64,000 nucleotides of DNA, from contig JAEZKQ010000024.1 in assembly GCA_023436115.1 (NCBI GenBank), forward strand, positions 62,001 to 126,000, given 5' to 3'. Below are positions 51,943 to 60,994 of this stretch, piece after piece. The position numbers were made by a program, and so were the translations under genes. The DNA comes from Bacillota bacterium. GTDB taxonomy: Bacteria > Bacillota > Clostridia > Christensenellales > SZUA-584. How positions within the stretch are numbered: position 1 is the first letter of the stretch; every line of letters starts with the position of its first letter. The notes under the pieces are model-generated. The model was not told where the DNA came from. It was given only the letters and a program-made list of their open reading frames with translations, and made no database searches.

Positions 51943-52449
51943 TTAAACCGATTGATCGATCAGCATTGTCCCATTTTCCTGCTTATCACTTAACTCTCCG
52001 GAGTGAGAATAGGTATTCAGTGAAGAGTTAATGCTTCCGGATAGCAGATTCACACAAAACGCCGAATACTGCAGGTGCGTTTCAATTAAAATCTTATTTG
52101 CGGCATTCTGGCCTTTAAGCCTTAATACGACATTTGAAAGCTGTGACTTAAGCTGCATCATATCTTCTCTCATCTCGCCCTTTGTCACATTAATAATATC
52201 TTGAAAGCTCATGGAGCCCTTTTGTACATGGCAAAGTGCCTCGGTTCTTTCAATCAAAGATTCCCTCTGAGCTTCCAACTGTTTAATCTTTTTAAGAACA
52301 ATCCACTCTTTCGCTACGATAATATCGAGCTCTGCGGTATCGTTTTTAAGCAGAACCTCTTTTTTTTCTTCTGCAAACGCAAGCATTTGCGTATATTCAT
52401 CGACTTCCTGCCGCATCACGTCTTTAAGCGCACTCAAAACCCGAATCAT
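51943..52449 (-). CDS. flgN: Flagellar export chaperone FlgN
   Basis: A 168-residue helical protein (ALKDVMRQEVDEYTQMLAFA, then EKKEVLLKND) directly upstream of flgK, where FlgN, the chaperone of FlgK and FlgL, is encoded in Bacillus (yvyG). Assigned by layout and position as well as weak sequence resemblance. Confidence 0.82.
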   Translation of the reverse strand: MIRVLSALKDVMRQEVDEYTQMLAFAEEKKEVLLKNDTAELDIIVAKEWIVLKKIKQLEAQRESLIERTEALCHVQKGSMSFQDIINVTKGEMREDMMQLKSQLSNVVLRLKGQNAANKILIETHLQYSAFCVNLLSGSINSSLNTYSHSGELSDKQENGTMLIDQSV

Positions 52450-52480
52450 TATATGCCCCCCCTAACGGCACCGGCAAATA

Positions 52481-52753
52481 CTATTTGCCGAGTATCTTTT
52501 CCGCAACCTGCCTGCCGGGTACAGAATAAGTGTTGTTTCTTATTTGCTCCGCGACATCCTGAATACGGGAAAGTTCCTGTGGTGTACGCGTCTCCATTAA
52601 CTCCTCGGCTGCTTTTAAAGCAGCGGAAAACGTTTTGGCGCCGTCCGTCAGTTCTGTTTTGTCCGAAACGGACTGTGTATTATCTATGCTATTTTTTGGT
52701 CTCACGACATATTGTCTCAATAAGTCGGCCGGAGAAACTGAATTGACTCTCAT
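52481..52753 (-). CDS. flgM: Anti-sigma-28 factor FlgM
   Basis: This 90-residue protein inhibits FliA until it is exported through the finished hook. The C-terminal half has IQDVAEQIRNNTYSVPGRQV and AEKILGK, the usual FlgM helices. ATG 52753 has GAGGTG six bases upstream; ATG 52759 sits directly against that site. Its target fliA lies in the same block. Confidence 0.9.
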   Translation of the reverse strand: MRVNSVSPADLLRQYVVRPKNSIDNTQSVSDKTELTDGAKTFSAALKAAEELMETRTPQELSRIQDVAEQIRNNTYSVPGRQVAEKILGK

Positions 52754-52774
52754 TGTCATCACCTCATCCAAAAA

Positions 52775-53182
52775 TTATCTATCCTTAAAATCAATGTGCA
52801 TTTTGCCTAAGCCCGAAGCCCTGTTCTGCTTCTTATTTGCAGGATCCACATAAACCGCACTTAGCTCTTTTTCAAATATCCTTTTACATTGTTCACAATA
52901 GCGTCCTGTGTTAACGGAACGCCCACAGTTTTCACAAAGCAGCAGGCCGTCGCCCTCGGCTAAAGACAGACGTCCTTCCTTCAGGAAGTAAAGGATATCC
53001 CGTTCTGATACGCCCGTCTCCTGTGATGTTTCCACCACATTGGCATTCGGATTATCGTAAATATACTTTCTGACAAGCTCGAAATTATCTTCCAATTTCT
53101 GTGCGCAATCAGGACAGTATGAAGAACCAAAAGATTGATACAACCGTTTACATTCTTTGCATTGTGATATTGAAACGCCCAT
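52775..53182 (-). CDS. yvyF: YvyF-family flagellar operon zinc protein
   Basis: This 135-residue protein has zinc-type cysteine pairs at both ends: CKECKRLYQSFGSSYCPDC and CENCGRSVNTGRYCEQC. The middle has a helix-turn-helix-like NVVETSQETGVSERDILYFL. It matches the YvyF family encoded before flgM in Bacillus, of regulatory but poorly defined function. GAGGGAG precedes ATG 53182. Confidence 0.88.
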   Translation of the reverse strand: MGVSISQCKECKRLYQSFGSSYCPDCAQKLEDNFELVRKYIYDNPNANVVETSQETGVSERDILYFLKEGRLSLAEGDGLLLCENCGRSVNTGRYCEQCKRIFEKELSAVYVDPANKKQNRASGLGKMHIDFKDR

Positions 53183-53196
53183 TTTTGTCTCCCTCT

Positions 53197-53949
53197 TCAA
53201 CGAAGATTATTGGTATCTGCGGCCATTTGATCCCATGCCGAGACAGCCCGGCTTGCCAGCGAGAAGGCCCTCTGAGCACGAATCAACCGTGTCAATTCGA
53301 CAGTCAAATCAACATTAGAGGCCTCAAGCGAACCTTGTATCACTTCCGCGTCTGCCGTGTAAGCGGCTCCCGATGTTTCTGATTCAATATAACACCCTGC
53401 TCCTACTGACAGCAAGCCATCCTTATTGGGAAAATCCACAATATTCAACGCAGCGATTGTTGTTCCGTCTACCGACAATACACCTTGTGTGTTCACCGTC
53501 AATTCCGAAAAGTTTTCGGGCAGCCTAATGCGGTTGTTCTGAATATCAAGAACATATTGTCCTTGCGTGGTTACCAGGTAACACCCATCTTGTTCATTGG
53601 AAACAGCAAAGCAGCCGTTCCTTGTGTATTGAGGATTACCCTGACCATCTGAAACGGTGAAGTAACCTTGGCCTTCCAGATACAAGTCTAGACGATTGCC
53701 GGTTCTCATGGGTTCTCCTTGTCTATAGTTACGAGGTGTGCCTGAAATGAGAATCCCGCAGCCCTCCTGCAAATTCGCGTTGCTTTGCAGATCGGCCGGA
53801 TTGAGAAGCTCTCTGGAGAGCGCCTCTTTAAAATCCGCTCGCTGGCCCTTATATCCGACAGTATTGTTATTGGATATATTAGCCGCAATAATGTTAACAC
53901 GCTGTTGCTGCGCCTGAAGGCCAAGCTTGGCCGAATACAGTGTCTGCAT
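53197..53949 (-). CDS. flhP: Flagellar rod/hook-basal body protein, FlgF/FlgG family (second of pair)
   Basis: This 250-residue protein has SAKLGLQAQQQRVNIIAANI with SNNNTVGYKGQRADF at the start and LTVELTRLIRAQRAFSLASR at the end. It is one of two adjacent distal-rod-type proteins, equivalent to the flhO-flhP pair of Bacillus; the symbol follows order and is tentative. Confidence 0.88.
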   Translation of the reverse strand: MQTLYSAKLGLQAQQQRVNIIAANISNNNTVGYKGQRADFKEALSRELLNPADLQSNANLQEGCGILISGTPRNYRQGEPMRTGNRLDLYLEGQGYFTVSDGQGNPQYTRNGCFAVSNEQDGCYLVTTQGQYVLDIQNNRIRLPENFSELTVNTQGVLSVDGTTIAALNIVDFPNKDGLLSVGAGCYIESETSGAAYTADAEVIQGSLEASNVDLTVELTRLIRAQRAFSLASRAVSAWDQMAADTNNLR

Positions 53950-53952
53950 AAA

Positions 53953-54699
53953 CTATATCCTTCCTACTTCATTAACGGTCTTCTCAAGAGACTGGTCCAG
54001 CATCGTAAGGACACGCTGGTTAATGCCAAATGAACGCGTAATCTCCATCATATTAACGAGTTCTTCCGCAGTATCCACATTCGAGGTTTCCAGCCAACCC
54101 TGTTTGACCAACACATTATCCGCTGTGCGCGCTGCCTGGGTGGTGCTGTATAAATTATCTTTCTGCTTGCGAAGGCCGGTTAAATTGTCAAACGTCACCA
54201 GCTCCAGCTTGTTTGTAATCTGCCCGTTTACCACAACATTACCCTCTGAATCGATCACGAAATCGGTATTGCCTACAAAAATATGTCCGTTTGTACCGGA
54301 TACATAATACCCGTCGCTGTTGGTTAAGTATCCCTGCCTGTCGACATAAAAGCTGCCGTCCCGTGTATATCTGTCACCTTCAGGTGTTTCAATTACAAAA
54401 AAGCCCGTTCCTTCCAATGCCAAGTCAGAAAGCCGTGCTGTCTCTTCAAAACCGCCCTGAGAAAAATCTGTTGTGATTTCGTCAATATGAATACCAAGAT
54501 TTTGAGGCCCAACCGCCTTGGACTTGCTGCCTACCGGATCATTGAGCCTGTCTATTAACATATCCGCAAAAGATCGCGAAATAAGCTTATCTTTTTTATA
54601 GCCTGTCGTGTCGGCGTTCGTTAAATTGTTTGTCAGCACATCAAGCTTGTTTGCCTGAGTCAGCATCGCCGTGCTTGCAATATAAAAACTGCGAATCAT
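53953..54699 (-). CDS. flhO: Flagellar rod/hook-basal body protein, FlgF/FlgG family (first of pair)
   Basis: This 248-residue protein has MIRSFYIASTAMLTQANKLD and TNNLTNADTTGYKKDKL at the start and AEELVNMMEITRSFGINQRV at the end. Such proteins form the distal rod between proximal rod and hook. Three bases separate it from the next rod-type gene. Whether it corresponds to FlgF or FlgG cannot be told from sequence alone. Confidence 0.88.
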   Translation of the reverse strand: MIRSFYIASTAMLTQANKLDVLTNNLTNADTTGYKKDKLISRSFADMLIDRLNDPVGSKSKAVGPQNLGIHIDEITTDFSQGGFEETARLSDLALEGTGFFVIETPEGDRYTRDGSFYVDRQGYLTNSDGYYVSGTNGHIFVGNTDFVIDSEGNVVVNGQITNKLELVTFDNLTGLRKQKDNLYSTTQAARTADNVLVKQGWLETSNVDTAEELVNMMEITRSFGINQRVLTMLDQSLEKTVNEVGRI

Positions 54700-54763
54700 A
54701 CCTTCACCTCATAGTATTCTACATACTATTTATCGGCACAAAAGGCATGTCACTTTAGGCCTT

Positions 54764-55453
54764 TTATTTCACTTCACCGGCTTTTCGCACTTTCATTGCG
54801 AGAGTAACTTCTCTTATTGAAATTCCAAGCTGCCTGGCAATTTCATTTTTATCAAGACCGCGGTCCATAAGTAAAGCCACCCGGTCGTTGGTTCTTAGAT
54901 TCTTTCTTTCCGGCATCTGCCGAGGCAAAATATCGATAGGTTCTGTAATGCTCGTTACATGATTTTTATGCAAGTCCAAATGTTCGTCTGTCTGCGCAAA
55001 TAATTCATCTTGAATGTCGTTGTGTGTAACCGATAGATCAACCTTTGCTAATTGAGCTGTATTTTTATAAACCGCCGCAGGGTATACCGCAGCGTTCTTG
55101 ACTGTTGCCACCGGCTTTTCGGCAGTGGTCTTAAGAGAACAATCAGACTGTTTATGCTGCATTTCTTTGATTTCTGCCGCTAACTTTTTTGTTTCTTCAA
55201 GCATCTCAGCGACTTGCTCAGCACTTTTGGCTGTCTCACTTTTTGTTTCTTCCACGTATTCCTCGAAGCTGTTCAACATGTCTTCTATATTCTGGTAAAG
55301 CATAAAGAGTTTTTGCTCTCTCTCATTGCCGGGTTTGTTTTCTTGCGCTTTCTTGCTGTTTTTGTTCGCCCTTATCAGTTTGCTGAACAACCATATACAG
55401 GCGCATACGAGAAGAAAAACATATGTAGCAAAAACAAAGTAAGTATAATCCAT
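54764..55453 (-). CDS. SwrB-like (DUF6115) membrane protein with C-terminal helix-turn-helix
   Basis: This 229-residue protein has one N-terminal helix (TYFVFATYVFLLVCACIWLF), a coiled coil (about residues 55-105) and a C-terminal segment DRVALLMDRGLDKNEIARQL, then GISIREVTLAMKVR, a helix-turn-helix-like motif. It follows the flagellar sigma gene, where swrB lies in Bacillus; SwrB promotes assembly of the export gate. Overall similarity looks limited to layout, so function is inferred. Start at 55453 (GCGGGG upstream) or 55468. Confidence 0.75.
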   Translation of the reverse strand: MDYTYFVFATYVFLLVCACIWLFSKLIRANKNSKKAQENKPGNEREQKLFMLYQNIEDMLNSFEEYVEETKSETAKSAEQVAEMLEETKKLAAEIKEMQHKQSDCSLKTTAEKPVATVKNAAVYPAAVYKNTAQLAKVDLSVTHNDIQDELFAQTDEHLDLHKNHVTSITEPIDILPRQMPERKNLRTNDRVALLMDRGLDKNEIARQLGISIREVTLAMKVRKAGEVK

Positions 55454-55484
55454 TTGAAAACCCCGCATTATTATTTCTTTTCAT

Positions 55485-56252
55485 TTATCCCCGCGCACTT
55501 GCGGCTTCGTATATACCTGCAAACTGCATTTTCGTTCGAAGCTTCATCACCGCTTTTGAATGAATCTGCGAAACCCGCGATTCTGAAACGCCTAATACGT
55601 TTGCGACTTCTTTAAGAGTCATTTCTTCATAATAATAAAGTGTGATAACAAGCTTCTCTTTTTCAGGCAGATTATCAATGATGTTCCCGAGTATTTCCAC
55701 CATTTCTTTGCTTTCAACTTCTTCTTCCAAAGAACCGGATTGGCTTGATATACTTTGTTCCCAGACATCGTTTTGTACCATTTCTTCAAAATGGATGATA
55801 TTAAACATCTGCGATTTGCCGAGCGTACTATGCAGCTCTTCCTCATCCATTTCCAAGTGATCTGCAACCTCTTTGTCTGTCGGTTCCCGGCAAAGATTGT
55901 TTTCCAGCTCATAATAGGCGTTGCTGATAGCTTTGATTTTTCGTCTTAAGCTTGAGGGAGCCCAATCCTGTTTCCGAATATTGTCGATGATCTCGCCTTT
56001 GATACGCATAGCGGCATAGTACTCAAACTTGACATCCCGCCTGATATCATACTTTTCAATCGCATCCATCAGCCCCAGAATACCGCAGCTTAACATATCG
56101 TCGTAGTTGCTGTATGCCTTATAGGTGGGCATCAGCCGCAATACGATGCTCTTTACCTGCGGAAGATAGTGCAGCACCAACTGGTTCTTTAATTCCAATG
56201 TTTTTTCTTTGGAATATAAATCCCAAATTTTCTGCACATCATTTACGCTCAT
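55485..56252 (-). CDS. fliA: RNA polymerase sigma-28 factor FliA (SigD/WhiG family)
   Basis: This 255-residue sigma factor drives late flagellar genes. Region 2 shows GILGLMDAIEKYDIRRDVKF and EYYAAMRIKGEIIDNIRKQD; region 4 has EEMTLKEVANVLGVSESRVS. ATG 56252 is used, preceded by GAGAAG, because codons up to 56333 overlap the pilZ gene without conservation. FlgM, its inhibitor, is encoded 2.7 kb downstream in the same block. Confidence 0.95.
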   Translation of the reverse strand: MSVNDVQKIWDLYSKEKTLELKNQLVLHYLPQVKSIVLRLMPTYKAYSNYDDMLSCGILGLMDAIEKYDIRRDVKFEYYAAMRIKGEIIDNIRKQDWAPSSLRRKIKAISNAYYELENNLCREPTDKEVADHLEMDEEELHSTLGKSQMFNIIHFEEMVQNDVWEQSISSQSGSLEEEVESKEMVEILGNIIDNLPEKEKLVITLYYYEEMTLKEVANVLGVSESRVSQIHSKAVMKLRTKMQFAGIYEAASARG

Positions 56253-56256
56253 CTTC

Positions 56257-56913
56257 TCACTTCTCCGGTTCTCTTTTCTTTCGGGCAATAATCTGCTGTC
56301 GAAGAATAAAACGACGCAGATATGCCTGATCATACTCGGTACAATTCAGGAAAAGCAGCACAATGTTATGAGGGTCATTTTCGTGAAAGGGTGTTTCACA
56401 CCGCAATACCTCTGTTTGAAACTCCCGGTATTCCCCATCCGACATCTTAACTTCCGCGCTGATCGGTGTGCCCGGAGGGAAAGAATGAAAGCAGCTTAGC
56501 AGCATTCCGTGCTCGGATATGTCCACTGTCTTGGCCTTGTATCGCTTGGCCTGCTCTTTTTCGTCGCCATCTAGCCGACGCAGAGTCACATTGAGCACAA
56601 TTGGCAGCCGGTAGCTTTTGCGCCGCTGCGATTTTTTGACGTCAGTCAGTGCCTTAAGCTGGCATAGCTTGATATGATCCTTGACATACCATTTGACCAC
56701 CTTGGCTTCAAACGAGAAGACTCCGTTTTGACGGTAAAACGTTAAAACAACAACATCGCCCGGTGTCATGGGAACAGGGACGCTTTTGATGGTAGGATGA
56801 AATACTGTGAACTGCTCGTCGTCAAGCATATCCTGAAGCTTTGTACGCATGCACAGGTCGCCGACTTTCATCTCCATGATTTCTCCGATTGTCACAATCT
56901 CATCAAAACGCAC
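56257..56913 (-). CDS. PilZ-domain flagellar brake protein (YcgR/MotI type)
   Basis: This 218-residue protein has an N-terminal YcgR-N-like domain and a C-terminal PilZ domain. The c-di-GMP motifs are QRRKSYRLP (RxxxR) and DISEHGM (D/NxSxxG). On binding c-di-GMP such proteins slow or disengage the motor. It lies between flhG and fliA, tying c-di-GMP signalling to the flagellar operon. No GGDEF or EAL protein is in the window. Confidence 0.93.
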   Translation of the reverse strand: MRFDEIVTIGEIMEMKVGDLCMRTKLQDMLDDEQFTVFHPTIKSVPVPMTPGDVVVLTFYRQNGVFSFEAKVVKWYVKDHIKLCQLKALTDVKKSQRRKSYRLPIVLNVTLRRLDGDEKEQAKRYKAKTVDISEHGMLLSCFHSFPPGTPISAEVKMSDGEYREFQTEVLRCETPFHENDPHNIVLLFLNCTEYDQAYLRRFILRQQIIARKKREPEK

Positions 56914-56927
56914 GACTATAAAACTCC

Positions 56928-57788
56928 TTAAACTGCTCCATTTTTCGAGAAAAACCGTTCAAAAAATCCAGCGAGACCGGGTTTTTTAACGTTGTCTGCC
57001 GGTATATTGAGGAATTTATAAACCATTTTGTTGATATCCGACGATGCCGCACAATCGGGATGGCTGACAAGAATCGGCACTTGTTTCTTAACAGCGATCT
57101 GCATACTCACATCACGGGATATCACGCCCAGCTTTTTCATCTGTATGGCTGTGTTCTTTTCCACAATACGTACAAGACCGTCCATGACAGAGGCGGCTTC
57201 TTTAATATCTTCTACTTTGTTGAGGACAAGGCTGACATTTGGCCTCACACCTTGCTCGTTGATAATCTTAAGCAGCGCGTATGCATCTACCACTGATGTT
57301 GGTTCGGGTGTCGTTACAAGAATGGTCTCGTGGCTGGCATGAATCAAGCGCAGCGTATTATCCGATATGCCCGCACCCGTGTCAAATATAATGATATCAC
57401 AGTCGTTTTCCAGCTCAAGAATGCTCTCTACGATACGCATCAATTGTTTAGACTCCATTTTAATGAGTTCATAAACACCCGATCCGCCGGAGATAAACTT
57501 AACACCTTCCAGCCCCACCTCGATGATATCATGGATCTGCTTACGGTTTTCAATCACATCCATAAGGTCATGCTGTGTATGAACACCCAGCATCACATCA
57601 ATATTTGAGAAACCAAAGTCCGTATCAATAATCAGTGTGCGGTGACCGCGCCTGTTCAGTGCAATACCCAGATTCAGCGCGAGGCTAGACTTCCCGACGC
57701 CGCCTTTACCGCTCGTCACGGTTACGATCTTCATTTGTTTTTTTTGTATGTTCATCAGCTTGCGAAGCCTTTCCGCCTGATCAGTCAT
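56928..57788 (-). CDS. flhG: MinD-like ATPase FlhG
   Basis: This 286-residue P-loop ATPase controls flagellar number and position with FlhF. Deviant Walker A: TVTSGKGGVGKSSLALNLGI (about residue 24), then RTLIIDTDFGFSNIDVMLG and IIFDTGAGISDNTLR. The N-terminal DQAERLRKL carries the FlhF-activating glutamine. It overlaps flhF by four bases. Confidence 0.95.
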   Translation of the reverse strand: MTDQAERLRKLMNIQKKQMKIVTVTSGKGGVGKSSLALNLGIALNRRGHRTLIIDTDFGFSNIDVMLGVHTQHDLMDVIENRKQIHDIIEVGLEGVKFISGGSGVYELIKMESKQLMRIVESILELENDCDIIIFDTGAGISDNTLRLIHASHETILVTTPEPTSVVDAYALLKIINEQGVRPNVSLVLNKVEDIKEAASVMDGLVRIVEKNTAIQMKKLGVISRDVSMQIAVKKQVPILVSHPDCAASSDINKMVYKFLNIPADNVKKPGLAGFFERFFSKNGAV

Positions 57789-58951
57789 AGTACAACCTCT
57801 CGCCTTCCCACAATGTTGTCCGCCAGCTTAGAAGGATCAACTTGGCTGATATCGTCAGGAACGTTTTGCCCCATGGTTATGTAGGACAGAGACCTTTTCG
57901 CAAAATCTGCAATGTTCAATATGTTCCCCCAGGAACCCACTTCATCAAGCTTGGTGACAATCAATTTATAGTTGGGAATAAATGCATAGTTACGCAAAAT
58001 CTCTTTGCATACCTTGCTCCCTGTGACAATGCTGATAACAAGATACACTTCGTCAACATGGGCAGCAGTAATATACTCTTCGAGCTCTCTTCTATACGCA
58101 GCATCGTTCGCACTTCGCCCGGCTGTATCGATCAAAATTATATCTCTATCCGCCATAGAATCCACAGCTTCCTTGAGATCCTTTGCGTTATAAGCTGTTT
58201 TAAGCGGAATATCCATAATTTCGGCATATATCCGCATGTGTTCCATGGCACCAACACGATAAGTATCCATGTTGACCAGCCCGACGCTTAAGTTCTGATC
58301 CAGCGCAAGCCTTCCTGCGAGCTTAACAAGAGATGTCGTTTTTCCCGCACCTGTTGGCCCGGCAAAAAGCAAAACCGTTTGTGCAAATTTTTTGAGTTTA
58401 ATAGGCATTGGCTGTCCCAGACGGTCAATCACAAGCTGCTGCGCCACCGAAGTGAGCTCGACAGGCTGTCTTAAAGAAACGCTATGTGTCAGCATAGCAA
58501 TATCCTTTGCGATATCCTCCGTGACATCACGTTCGAGCATGTCTTTGTATAGGCCAAATATCTCGGGGGGCATCGATGAAATGTTATCTTGTCCCACGTT
58601 GCGAATACGGTTGGATATATCCAAGACAATACCCTTCAGCGACTCGACCTGAGCCGCAAGAGGCCCGATTTTTGCATCCGTTTCCACGTCTGTTTGGGCA
58701 ATAGGTGCGGGAACCACCGATCCGCTGCTGACCGGTTTCGTATTCTGCGGTATGGCAGAAGCAGGCAACGCTTCATTTTCCCTTTTTGGTTCATACGCAG
58801 CCACGACCTCGATCTTCTTTTTGAAAAGACCGGCAATACCCTTGGCACGCACTGTTTTGCTGTCCAGAATCACCGCGTCGGGGCCAAACTCCTTCTTTAT
58901 TTTTTTCATGGCCTCTTGCATGTCTGAAGCAACAAATCTCTTTACAAACAC
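57785..58951 (-). CDS. flhF: SRP-like GTPase FlhF
   Basis: This 388-residue GTPase marks flagellar sites. A basic N-terminal domain (FVASDMQEAMKKIKKEFGPD) precedes the NG domain with GPTGAGKTTSLVKLAGRLAL and IILIDTAGRSAND. The start is GTG 58951, adjacent to the flhA stop. Confidence 0.94.
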   Translation of the reverse strand: MFVKRFVASDMQEAMKKIKKEFGPDAVILDSKTVRAKGIAGLFKKKIEVVAAYEPKRENEALPASAIPQNTKPVSSGSVVPAPIAQTDVETDAKIGPLAAQVESLKGIVLDISNRIRNVGQDNISSMPPEIFGLYKDMLERDVTEDIAKDIAMLTHSVSLRQPVELTSVAQQLVIDRLGQPMPIKLKKFAQTVLLFAGPTGAGKTTSLVKLAGRLALDQNLSVGLVNMDTYRVGAMEHMRIYAEIMDIPLKTAYNAKDLKEAVDSMADRDIILIDTAGRSANDAAYRRELEEYITAAHVDEVYLVISIVTGSKVCKEILRNYAFIPNYKLIVTKLDEVGSWGNILNIADFAKRSLSYITMGQNVPDDISQVDPSKLADNIVGRREVVL

Positions 58952-60994
58952 CTATATACTCACCGTCCAGTCTGAATAAATTTCGACATTCGGTTCCAAT
59001 TCGTTGTACGAAAGCACGACAAGATCAGGATAGACCTGTGCAGATAAATTTTTGATCGTTTTTCGGATTTGCGGCGAGGTAATGACCATCGGCGCCATAC
59101 CAAGGCTCAAAAAATGATCAATACCGTTCTTAAGGCTCCCCAAAAACTGCTGAATCTGCATAGGTTCCATCGTCACGTTGATGCCCTTGTCGTTCTGGCG
59201 AATGCTGCCCGAAATCACCTTTTCAGTATCCGGATGCAGCGTAATCACACGCGCTCTGCCGTCCGGAACGAAGTTTCTTGTAATCGCGCGTTTTAATTTT
59301 GCCCTCACATACTCCGTGAGCACATCCGTATCGCGCGTAATCGTACCGTAATCGCCCATAATCTCAAGAATGGTACCAATATCACGGATCGAGACATTCT
59401 CTCGCAGCAGATTCGCAAGCACTTTTTGCACCTCACCGATGGAAAAGAGCTTGGGAACCACTTCATCAACAAGCGCAGGCTGAGTTTTCTTGAGATTGTC
59501 GATAATCGTCTGCACTTGTTGGCGTCCGAGCAGTTCGTCGGCATGCCGTTTGATAACTTCCATTAAATGCGTCGATATCACCGAAGGCACATCGATCGTT
59601 GTATAACCCTTAAGCTCCGCTTTTTCGCGGTCTTTTTCCGCGATCCAAAGGGCAGGCAGACCAAAAGTCGGCTCAACCGTCTCGATGCCGTCAACGGGCT
59701 CATCCACTTCTTCGGGCTTAAGTGCCAGATAACGCCCCAACATCACTTCGCCACGCGCCACATCAAGTCCTTTAATTTTGATAACATATTCCTTTGTTCC
59801 CAGCTGAATATTGTCCCGCAGTCTCACGATCGGCACGATAATACCCAAATCAAGCGCACATTGGCGCCTAATCATCACAACACGGTCCAGCAGATCGCCG
59901 CCTTGCGATGTATCCACGAGCGAGACCAGCCCGTACCCAAATTCCATCTCAATAAGATCAACCTGCAGCAGCGATGTGACGTTCTCAGGTTTGCGCTTTT
60001 CGGAAGCGCTGATTTCCGCTTCAGACCTCTGCTCAGCTTCAATCTTCTGCGCTTCTTTCCTGCGCCTTGTATACCCAATGATCGGCATCACGGCCGCCAG
60101 AATCAACATGGGAAGCGTCGGCAAACCCGGTATAAAGCTGATAAGAGCGATCATGGCACCAAGTATATAGAACACAAGCGGCTGATTGAAAAGCTGCTTG
60201 GATAGATCCTGGCCAAAACTGTTTTTTGTGGCCGCACGCGTTACAATAATACCAGTTGCCGTCGAAACAAGCAGCGCCGGAATCTGGCTGCAAAGGCCGT
60301 CTCCCACAGTCGCTAGCGTATAAACTTCAATCACCTGACCGAAGTCCATTGTTTTTCCCGAGACACCCAACACACCAATGAGTATGCCTCCGACAACGTT
60401 GATGACAGTAATAATAATACCGACAATCGCATCGCCTTTCACAAACTTTGATGCACCGTCCATTGCGCCATAGAAATCCGCTTCGCGCTGTATATCCAAG
60501 CGGCGCTCCCGAGCCTGTTCTTCGTTAATGATACCTGAACTTAGATCTGCGTCGATTGCCATCTGCTTACCGGGCATGGCATCCAATGTAAAACGCGCGG
60601 ATACTTCAGATACGCGTTCTGCGCCCTTGGTAATAACAATAAACTGCACGCACACAATAATGAGAAAAATAATAAAACCGACAACCAGATTGCCTCCCAC
60701 CACAAAGCTGCCAAAAGCCTTGATGACGCTGCCCGCATCTCCGCCGTTCCCGAGTATCAGACGCGTGGATGAAATGTTAAGCGCAAGCCGAAACAGTGTG
60801 ACAATGAGCAGCATTGTCGGATATGTGGAAAAATCCAGTGTCTTCTTTGTATAAAGTGTGATGAGCAATATCAGCAAAGAAATGGTAATGTTGAGGATCA
60901 GCAATAAATCCATCAGCACAGGAGACAGCGGGATGATAATCAGCAGTATGATAAACAGTATCAATACAGCGACAAGAATATCTGTAATCTTCAT
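58952..60994 (-). CDS. flhA: Flagellar export gate protein FlhA
   Basis: This 680-residue protein forms the nonameric export gate. Eight N-terminal helices surround the FHIPEP signature (RFTLDAMPGKQMAIDADLSS). The cytoplasmic domain (from about residue 330) binds chaperone-substrate complexes. The start overlaps flhB by four bases. Confidence 0.97.
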   Translation of the reverse strand: MKITDILVAVLILFIILLIIIPLSPVLMDLLLILNITISLLILLITLYTKKTLDFSTYPTMLLIVTLFRLALNISSTRLILGNGGDAGSVIKAFGSFVVGGNLVVGFIIFLIIVCVQFIVITKGAERVSEVSARFTLDAMPGKQMAIDADLSSGIINEEQARERRLDIQREADFYGAMDGASKFVKGDAIVGIIITVINVVGGILIGVLGVSGKTMDFGQVIEVYTLATVGDGLCSQIPALLVSTATGIIVTRAATKNSFGQDLSKQLFNQPLVFYILGAMIALISFIPGLPTLPMLILAAVMPIIGYTRRRKEAQKIEAEQRSEAEISASEKRKPENVTSLLQVDLIEMEFGYGLVSLVDTSQGGDLLDRVVMIRRQCALDLGIIVPIVRLRDNIQLGTKEYVIKIKGLDVARGEVMLGRYLALKPEEVDEPVDGIETVEPTFGLPALWIAEKDREKAELKGYTTIDVPSVISTHLMEVIKRHADELLGRQQVQTIIDNLKKTQPALVDEVVPKLFSIGEVQKVLANLLRENVSIRDIGTILEIMGDYGTITRDTDVLTEYVRAKLKRAITRNFVPDGRARVITLHPDTEKVISGSIRQNDKGINVTMEPMQIQQFLGSLKNGIDHFLSLGMAPMVITSPQIRKTIKNLSAQVYPDLVVLSYNELEPNVEIYSDWTVSI

